From NCBI GenBank assembly GCA_902493125.1, contig CABUOF010000065.1, positions 1-11,046 on the forward strand: DNA of 11,046 nucleotides, in the 5' to 3' direction. This document shows, piece after piece, positions 1 through 11,046 of this stretch. The position numbers were made by a program, and so were the translations under genes. The first letter of the stretch is position 1, and every line of letters starts with the position of its first letter. This DNA comes from an uncultured Collinsella sp. GTDB lineage: Bacteria; Actinomycetota; Coriobacteriia; Coriobacteriales; Coriobacteriaceae. The notes beneath the pieces are model-generated. The model had not been told where the DNA came from and ran no database searches. It worked only from the letters and a program-made list of their open reading frames with translations.

Positions 1-16
1 CCCCATAGTTGACGCA

Positions 17-149
17 GGCCGCGCCGCCGAAGGCCAGGCGCAAGGTTTTCGTAGATTCCGCACGAGCCGAAGAGCACTTAATGTGCTCTTCGTGCGAGCC
101 AGGACTTGACCGAGCGAAAACCTTGCGCCTGGCCTTCGGCGGCGCGGCC
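17..149. repeat. Perfect 35-bp inverted repeat enclosing an inner hairpin
   Basis: The arms at 17-51 and 115-149 are exact reverse complements over 35 bp, GC-rich at the outer ends and ending in GGTTTTCG / CGAAAACC on the inner side. The 63-nt interior holds a second hairpin: CGAAGAGCAC (68-77), loop TTAAT, GTGCTCTTCG (83-92), lengthened by CGCA/TGCG (59-62 with 93-96) across a bulge. The left arm can also fold alone (GCGCC GCC 21-28 with GGC 32-34 and GGCGC 37-41), followed by AAGGTTTTC, which resembles a weak terminator. No target-site duplication is visible and no protein is encoded. It could be a terminator cluster for the upstream genes (probably rplKA), a small palindromic mobile repeat, or a structured RNA. 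The symmetry is certain; the function is not known. Confidence 0.9.
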
Positions 150-182
150 GGATGGTGGAATTGTGTACAGCCCGGTTTTCCG

Positions 183-211
183 TTGACCGACGCCGGGGTC
201 CCCGCCATAAT
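183..211 (+). promoter_or_regulatory. Probable sigma-70-type promoter for rplJL
   Basis: A -35 box TTGACC (183-188) and a -10 box CATAAT (206-211) each match the consensus at five of six positions and are separated by the ideal 17 bp. Transcription would start near 218, just before the L10-type leader. The spacer contains an 11-bp perfect palindrome, CGGGGTCCCCG (194-204). A promoter here means rplJL can be transcribed independently of upstream genes. Confidence 0.8.
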
Positions 212-217
212 ACTTTC

Positions 218-325
218 GGTTCACGCACGAATCCGCTGCCAGAGACAGCCGGCGCAAACGGGCATTGCCCGCGAGCTTAATGGGATATCCCGCCAGCCGA
301 GGTGGTCGAGTAGATATGTCTTCTC
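218..325 (+). ncRNA. Ribosomal protein L10 leader RNA (autoregulatory rplJ leader)
   Basis: The leader carries AGACAGCC (243-250), the same string found in the L10 binding region of 23S rRNA, followed by CTTAAT (276-281) and GCCGAGG (296-302). This order of elements is typical of L10 leader RNAs in Gram-positive bacteria. A closing helix can form between 248-254 and 291-297 (GGCG with CGCC, then a C/A mismatch, then GC pairs). Inside it is a hairpin CGGGC-ATT-GCCCG (259-271). A further hairpin at 307-326 abuts the terminator. The expected role is binding of the L10-(L12)n complex when stalk protein is in excess, favouring the downstream terminator and reducing rplJL expression. The motif match is from memory and no covariance model was run. 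Confidence 0.72.
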
Positions 326-362
326 GCCCCCGTCGCTCATGCAGCGCGGGGGCTTTCTTTTT
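326..362 (+). terminator. Leader terminator/attenuator ahead of rplJ
   Basis: GCCCCCG (326-332) pairs with CGGGGGC (347-353), and CGCT (334-337) with AGCG (343-346), leaving a single bulged T and a 5-nt loop. The run TTTCTTTTT follows at 354-362. It lies between the rplJ promoter and the rplJ start, so it must be at least partly read through. This fits an attenuator controlled by the L10 leader just upstream. Confidence 0.85.
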
Positions 363-412
363 GGACATGCCCCCGTCACGTCCTTGTGGCGGACCGTGCC
401 CGGAAAGAATTC

Positions 413-420
413 GAGGAGGT
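413..420 (+). promoter_or_regulatory. Strong Shine-Dalgarno site of rplJ
   Basis: GAGGAGGT lies 7 nt before the ATG at 428. It is almost the full complement of the 16S rRNA 3' end and fixes the rplJ start. Confidence 0.9.
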
Positions 421-427
421 GTAATTC

Positions 428-949
428 ATGCCCCAGCAGTACAAAATCGACAAGGTTGCAGAGATCGAGTCCCGTATCGCCGAGAACGCCGGTCTGTTCG
501 TCGTCAACTACAACGGTCTGACGGTTAAGCAGGCTCAGGAGCTGCGTCATCAGCTTCGCGAGTGCGGCGCCGAGATGAAGGTCTACAAGAACAACCTGGT
601 CAAGATCGCCCTCAAGAACCAGGAGCAGCCCGAGCTCGACGAGATTCTCGCCGGCCCCGTCGCTTATGTGTTCTACGAGTCCGAGCCGGTCGAGGCCGCT
701 AAGGCCCTTAAGGACTTCTCCGCTAAGTCCAAGGGCGTCCTTGAGATCAAGGGCGGTATCTCCGACGGCAAGGCCGTTTCCGCTGATGATGTTAAGGCTA
801 TCGCCGAGCTGCCCACCAAGGATCAGCTTCTCGGCCAGATCGCCGGTCTCATCTCCGGTTTCGCTCGCGACATCGCTGTCTGCGTCAACGGCGTTTCCTC
901 TGGTCTCGCTCGTTCGATCCAGCAGGTCTCCGAGCAGAAGGCAGCCTAG
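428..949 (+). CDS. rplJ: 50S ribosomal protein L10
   Basis: L10 (uL10) forms the base of the ribosomal stalk. It binds the GTPase-associated region of 23S rRNA through its N-terminal domain and carries L7/L12 dimers on its C-terminal helix, which helps recruit translation GTPases. The 173-residue product is near the usual 165-175. The family pattern is clear: the N-terminal helix with KIDKVAEIESRI, then VVNYNGLTVKQAQELRHQLR, MKVYKNNLVKIAL, the GPVAYVF strand, and GVLEIKGGISDGK. The helical C-terminus (from about residue 130: PTKDQLLGQIAGLISG) is where L12 dimers dock. The ATG at 428 follows an excellent ribosome binding site. The gene is first in its transcription unit, with rplL 102 nt downstream. 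Its synthesis is probably limited by L10 binding to the leader at 218-325. Nothing looks damaged. Confidence 0.98.
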   Translation: MPQQYKIDKVAEIESRIAENAGLFVVNYNGLTVKQAQELRHQLRECGAEMKVYKNNLVKIALKNQEQPELDEILAGPVAYVFYESEPVEAAKALKDFSAKSKGVLEIKGGISDGKAVSADDVKAIAELPTKDQLLGQIAGLISGFARDIAVCVNGVSSGLARSIQQVSEQKAA

Positions 950-964
950 TCGCTGTTTTCACCC

Positions 965-1033
965 GCGGCGGCAACGCCGCACCCCTGGCGCATTCGCGCC
1001 GTGTTTTAACTGATCTCCGTGCACAGACACGGA
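965..1033 (+). other. Three tandem small hairpins in the rplJ-rplL gap
   Basis: Hairpin 1 is GCGGCG-GCAA-CGCCGC (965-980), with a GNRA-type tetraloop. Hairpin 2 is GGCGC-ATTC-GCGCC (987-1000), followed by GTGTTTTAAC, and resembles a weak terminator. Hairpin 3 is TCCGTG-CACAGA-CACGGA (1016-1033), ending 5 nt before the AAAGGA ribosome binding site of rplL. Such structures could stabilise or process the message so that L12, needed in several copies per ribosome, is made in excess of L10. The pairing is seen directly; the role is inferred. Confidence 0.65.
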
Positions 1034-1051
1034 AACCGAAAGGACTTAGAA

Positions 1052-1429
1052 ATGGCTAAGCTTACCACCGATGAGATCATCGATGCTCTTAAGGAAATGA
1101 CCCTTCTCGAGGCTTCCGAGCTCGTTAAGGCTATCGAGGACACCTTCGGCGTTTCCGCCGCTGCTCCTGCCGCTGTTGTCGCCGCTCCCGCTGCTGGCGC
1201 TGCTGAGGCCGAGGAGAAGACCGAGTTTGACGTCGTGCTCGAGGGCTTCGGCGACAACAAGATCCAGGTCATCAAGGCCGTCCGTGAGCTCACCAACCTT
1301 GGCCTGAAGGAGGCCAAGGAGGTCGTCGAGGGCGCTCCCAAGGCTGTTCTCGAGGGTGCCAAGAAGGAGGACGCCGAGGCTGCCAAGGAGAAGCTCGAGG
1401 CTGCTGGCGCTGCTGTCACCCTCAAGTAA
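1052..1429 (+). CDS. rplL: 50S ribosomal protein L7/L12
   Basis: L7/L12 (bL12) is the multicopy stalk protein that contacts EF-Tu, EF-G, IF2 and release factors. The product is 125 residues, the standard size. An N-terminal dimerisation domain (about residues 1-34, LTTDEIIDALKEMTLLEASE) leads to an Ala/Pro-rich flexible hinge (about 35-58), then the globular C-terminal domain with KTEFDVVLEGFGDNKIQVIK and the conserved GLKEAKEVVEGAPKAVLEG helix-turn region. The ATG at 1052 was chosen over an in-frame upstream ATG at 1019 because MAKLTTDE is the family's N-terminus and AAAGGA (1039-1044) sits 7 nt before it. The upstream ATG lies inside a hairpin. A strong terminator starts 28 nt after the stop, so this is the last gene of the unit. 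Confidence 0.98.
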   Translation: MAKLTTDEIIDALKEMTLLEASELVKAIEDTFGVSAAAPAAVVAAPAAGAAEAEEKTEFDVVLEGFGDNKIQVIKAVRELTNLGLKEAKEVVEGAPKAVLEGAKKEDAEAAKEKLEAAGAAVTLK

Positions 1430-1456
1430 TCAGGCTTTCTCGCCAGATTTCTTTGC

Positions 1457-1496
1457 AGACGGGGTTCGCATTGCGAGCCCCGTCTTTTTTGTTTTT
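1457..1496 (+). terminator. Strong intrinsic terminator after rplL
   Basis: GACGGGG (1458-1464) pairs with CCCCGTC (1478-1484), and TCGC (1466-1469) pairs with GCGA (1473-1476) through one T-G wobble. This gives a 12-bp stem with a 3-nt loop. TTTTTT, G, TTTTT follow. It is strong enough to separate rplJL from galU and rpoBC. Confidence 0.93.
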
Positions 1497-1568
1497 CGGT
1501 CCCTCGGCATCGGTAGCTCAAACTGCCATGTTCTGTGATTTGCGTCGTATCGGGTACCTTGCCGTTGG

Positions 1569-1602
1569 GCAATAAAATTGCACCATTCGAGCAATAATTT
1601 GC
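1569..1602. promoter_or_regulatory. Two similar AT-rich palindromes upstream of galU
   Basis: GCAAT-AAA-ATTGC (1569-1581) and GCAA-TAAT-TTGC (1591-1602) are two related palindromes whose starts are 22 bp apart, about two helical turns. They would therefore lie on the same face of the DNA. They sit upstream of the candidate galU promoter and stand out in a GC-rich genome. This arrangement is typical of paired operator sites, but no regulator is identified. Confidence 0.4.
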
Positions 1603-1619
1603 GTTGACCTGCTGAAGAA

Positions 1620-1647
1620 TTGTCTCTGCCTTGTAGCGACATATAGT
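1620..1647 (+). promoter_or_regulatory. Candidate galU promoter
   Basis: TTGTCT (1620-1625) and TATAGT (1642-1647) are separated by 16 bp. The -10 matches consensus at five of six positions; the -35 is weaker at four of six. A TTGACC at 1604-1609 has no good partner at the right spacing. A promoter is needed somewhere here because strong terminators lie on both sides of galU. The rest of the 314-bp gap (1430-1743) holds the rplL terminator, the paired palindromes and a structured 5' leader; no gene is seen in it. Confidence 0.5.
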
Positions 1648-1689
1648 TCCAGCGGTAAGATGCTTGGGTATCGCAATTTGGTCTGCGGC

Positions 1690-1721
1690 CGTGCGCCGCA
1701 CGCATGGGGCGCTTTTGCGCC
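1690..1721 (+). other. Two hairpins in the galU 5' leader
   Basis: CGTGC-GCC-GCACG (1690-1702) and GGCGC-TTTT-GCGCC (1708-1721) lie just before the galU ribosome binding site AAAGGA (1726-1731). The second ends 4 nt before that site, so it may affect access to it. No known riboswitch class is recognised. Confidence 0.5.
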
Positions 1722-1743
1722 TGCGAAAGGATCTTTGAATAAC

Positions 1744-2652
1744 ATGAAGGCAATCATCCCCGCCGCCGGTCTTGGCACGCGTTTTCTGCCTGGCACCAAG
1801 TGCACGCCCAAAGAGATGCTGCCGGTGCTCGACAAGCCCGTCATTCAGTACGTCGTCGAGGAGGCGCTCGACCCCGAGGAAGTCGACGACGCCATCATCG
1901 TTACATCTCCCGGTAAGCCCGAGCTACTGAACTACTTCCAGCCCGATCGCTCGCTCGAGAACCTGCTGCGCGAGCGCGGCAAGAACGCCTATGCCGATGC
2001 CGTCGCCCACGCTGGCGGTATGCCGGTCGACTTCCGTTATCAGTACGAGCCCAAGGGCCTCGGCCATGCTATCCGCTCTGCTGCCGACGCCGTGGCAGGG
2101 GAGAACTTCCTGGTTCTTCTGGGCGACTACGTTGTGCCTAATCGCGACATCTGCGACAAGATGCTCGCCGTTTCCAAGGAGCACGGTGGAGCTTCGGTTA
2201 TCGCCGTCGCTGCTTGCTCGCCCGAGGAAGTCAGCCGCTACGGCGTTATCGCCGGCGAGCGCGTCGGTTCGCTCGAGGGCGCCGAGGACGTTGCCGATGC
2301 AGAGCCGGGCGCTGTCTGGCGCATCGGCGGTCTGGTCGAGAAGCCCGCTCCCGAGGCGGCTCCGTCCAACCTGTACATTGTCGGCCGTTATCTGCTGAGC
2401 CCGCTGGTCATGGACCTGCTCGCTGATCAGCAGGCCGGCAAGGGCGGCGAGATTCAGCTTACCGACGCCATGGCCCGCTCGCTCGACCGCGAGGCCATGT
2501 ACGCGGTCGTCATCGACCCGCTGTCGGGCTACGACACCGGCACTCCCTCTGGCTGGATGGCCACCAACGCTCTCATGGCTGCAAGCGATCCTCGCTTTGC
2601 AAGCGCCTTCTGGGACGCCATCGACGAGCGCGGCGGCTTGATGCGCAAGTAA
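1744..2652 (+). CDS. galU: UTP--glucose-1-phosphate uridylyltransferase
   Basis: GalU makes UDP-glucose from UTP and glucose 1-phosphate. UDP-glucose feeds cell-surface polysaccharides, glycolipids and galactose metabolism. The 302-residue product has the usual length. The nucleotide-binding loop GLGTRFLPGTK lies near residues 10-20 and continues into PKEMLPVLDKPVIQYVVEEA. GLGHAI lies near 105, LLGD (D128) is the probable metal ligand site, VEKP (K200) the sugar-phosphate contact, and GGEIQLTDA (E236-D241) is highly typical. Small departures are LLGDY where LLGDD is common and PGTK where PATK is common. The ATG at 1744 is preferred over an in-frame ATG at 1660 because the family starts at MKAIIPAAGLG; AAAGGA is 12 nt upstream, rather far. 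It is bracketed by terminators and is an uncommon guest between rplL and rpoB. GtaB is a synonym. Confidence 0.95.
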   Translation: MKAIIPAAGLGTRFLPGTKCTPKEMLPVLDKPVIQYVVEEALDPEEVDDAIIVTSPGKPELLNYFQPDRSLENLLRERGKNAYADAVAHAGGMPVDFRYQYEPKGLGHAIRSAADAVAGENFLVLLGDYVVPNRDICDKMLAVSKEHGGASVIAVAACSPEEVSRYGVIAGERVGSLEGAEDVADAEPGAVWRIGGLVEKPAPEAAPSNLYIVGRYLLSPLVMDLLADQQAGKGGEIQLTDAMARSLDREAMYAVVIDPLSGYDTGTPSGWMATNALMAASDPRFASAFWDAIDERGGLMRK

Positions 2653-2672
2653 GCCTTCGGACATCGACATTT

Positions 2673-2705
2673 ACGGGCGCGGACCTCGGTTCGCGCCCGT
2701 TTTTT
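2673..2705 (+). terminator. Intrinsic terminator after galU
   Basis: ACGGGCGCG (2673-2681) pairs with CGCGCCCGT (2692-2700), extended inside by G-T, A-T and C-G pairs, and is followed by six T residues (2700-2705). It closes galU 20 nt after its stop and isolates rpoBC from upstream transcription. Confidence 0.92.
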
Positions 2706-2729
2706 ATAAGAGCTGCGATTGCCGGCTCT

Positions 2730-2761
2730 CTGTTCACAGAAAATATATGAACAGATGTTCG
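2730..2761. promoter_or_regulatory. TGTTC half-site cluster, including a LexA-box-like palindrome
   Basis: CTGTTCA (2730-2736) and TGAACAG (2748-2754) form a perfect 7-bp inverted repeat with an 11-nt AT-rich spacer. The right half also forms GAAC-AGAT-GTTC (2749-2760) with a third half-site. The 14-mer TGAACAGATGTTCG (2748-2761) fits the Gram-positive LexA consensus CGAACRNRYGTTYG at all but the first position. It lies between the galU terminator and the rpoB promoter, about 80 bp upstream of the rpoB -35. It may be a LexA operator, a site for another regulator, or chance. No reading frame of its own is seen here. Confidence 0.5.
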
Positions 2762-2838
2762 GTATACCACTATCTACCTGTGTGTTTTCTGTCGAAAAAC
2801 TTTGCTACTCCAAAAACTCAATCGCGTCAAGGCTTTTC

Positions 2839-2866
2839 TTGCCCAACGGTCGGTACCTGATAAACT
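2839..2866 (+). promoter_or_regulatory. Candidate rpoBC promoter with extended -10
   Basis: TTGCCC (2839-2844) and TAAACT (2861-2866) are 16 bp apart, each matching consensus at four of six positions, and the -10 is preceded by TGA, giving an extended TGnTAAACT. Transcription would start near 2873, giving a leader of about 67 nt. The DNA between 2781 and 2838 has A and T runs (GTTTTC, GAAAAAC, CAAAAAC, CTTTTC) that could serve as an UP-type element. Confidence 0.6.
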
Positions 2867-2882
2867 ATTAGGTTGCGATAAC

Positions 2883-2903
2883 TGGCGAAGCTATGCCTCG
2901 CCA
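2883..2903 (+). other. Hairpin in the rpoB leader
   Basis: TGGCGA (2883-2888) pairs with TCGCCA (2898-2903), with a small inner GC-TAT-GC fold in the loop. It ends 20 nt before the AAGGAGG site (2924-2930). It has no T-run, so it is not a terminator; it may stabilise the message or affect translation. Confidence 0.5.
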
Positions 2904-2923
2904 ACCCACCGAGCATTTCCGTG

Positions 2924-2930
2924 AAGGAGG
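2924..2930 (+). promoter_or_regulatory. Shine-Dalgarno site fixing the GTG start of rpoB
   Basis: AAGGAGG lies 9 nt before the GTG at 2940. It decides the start because no ATG lies at the family's N-terminus. Confidence 0.85.
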
Positions 2931-2939
2931 AAAAACCTG

Positions 2940-6431
<3,492 letters not shown>

Positions 6432-6437
6432 TTGACT

Positions 6438-10916
<4,479 letters not shown>

Positions 10917-10942
10917 TTTCCTAGTACGTTAACCGTCCTTCC

Positions 10943-10980
10943 AAAGACCCGTTTCCCAACAGGGAAGCGGGTCTTTTTTT
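10943..10980 (+). terminator. Strong intrinsic terminator after rpoC
   Basis: AGACCCG (10945-10951) pairs with CGGGTCT (10968-10974), and TTTCCC (10952-10957) continues the stem with GGGAAG (10962-10967) through one T-G wobble; the loop is AACA. Seven T residues follow (10974-10980). The stem begins 27-29 nt after the rpoC stop and ends the unit. The last 66 bases of the window (10981-11046) show no gene. Confidence 0.95.
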
Positions 10981-11046
10981 GTGAGGAACGTTGCCCCATC
11001 GAGCGCGTCGGATTCCCGGAACGGGCCGCCCGCTGTTTAAGTTTGT

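Noticed and set aside
3..8. A possible end of rplA at the window edge (CCATAG)
   Set aside because: Only a few bases are available, and none of the three frames shows a recognisable L1 C-terminus.
9..521. A 170-codon + strand open frame across the rplJ leader
   Set aside because: It runs through the inverted repeat, promoter and terminator and overlaps rplJ in another frame. It begins with TTG without a ribosome binding site and resembles no known protein.
1006..1701. A 231-codon minus-strand open frame over rplL
   Set aside because: It is an antisense shadow of rplL extended through the terminator. It has no Shine-Dalgarno site, and its Ala/Ser-rich composition mirrors the L12 hinge.

Overview
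This window is the rplJL-rpoBC ribosomal protein and RNA polymerase locus of a high-GC Gram-positive bacterium. It is most likely a member of the Coriobacteriia, close to Collinsella, within the Actinobacteriota. The protein sequences, the strong Shine-Dalgarno sites, the GC-rich codon use (C or G in most third positions) and an actinobacterial-type insert in RpoC all point that way. The genus is an inference from similarity remembered, not from a search. All real genes lie on the + strand.

Layout. Positions 1-427 hold no gene. They carry a perfect 35-bp inverted repeat with a second hairpin inside it, a good sigma-70-type promoter, a probable L10 autoregulatory leader RNA, and an intrinsic terminator ahead of rplJ. 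rplJ (428-949) and rplL (1052-1429) follow, separated by three small hairpins, and a strong terminator closes this unit. galU (1744-2652), an enzyme of UDP-glucose synthesis, then sits between rplL and rpoB as its own unit with its own terminator. A 287-bp gap holds the rpoB promoter and a set of TGTTC/GAACA palindromes. rpoB (2940-6431) and rpoC (6438-10916) form a tight pair, ending in a strong terminator at 10943-10980.

How they work together. L10 and L7/L12 form the ribosomal stalk, and L10 probably limits its own synthesis through the leader RNA. RpoB and RpoC form the catalytic core of RNA polymerase. In many bacteria the four genes share readthrough transcription. Here the two pairs are separated by two terminators and an unrelated metabolic gene, so stalk and polymerase synthesis are probably controlled separately.

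Most unusual content. The genes are housekeeping, but the polymerase has several departures from the bacterial norm. The beta-prime C-terminus carries an extra helix-hairpin-helix domain that aligns without gaps to the DNA-binding C-terminal domain of the alpha subunit, and it keeps the counterparts of R265, N268, G296, K298 and E302. Fork loop 2 of beta is replaced by a longer, different basic sequence. The trigger loop has Ile where Phe is usual. Both large subunits end in long acidic tails.
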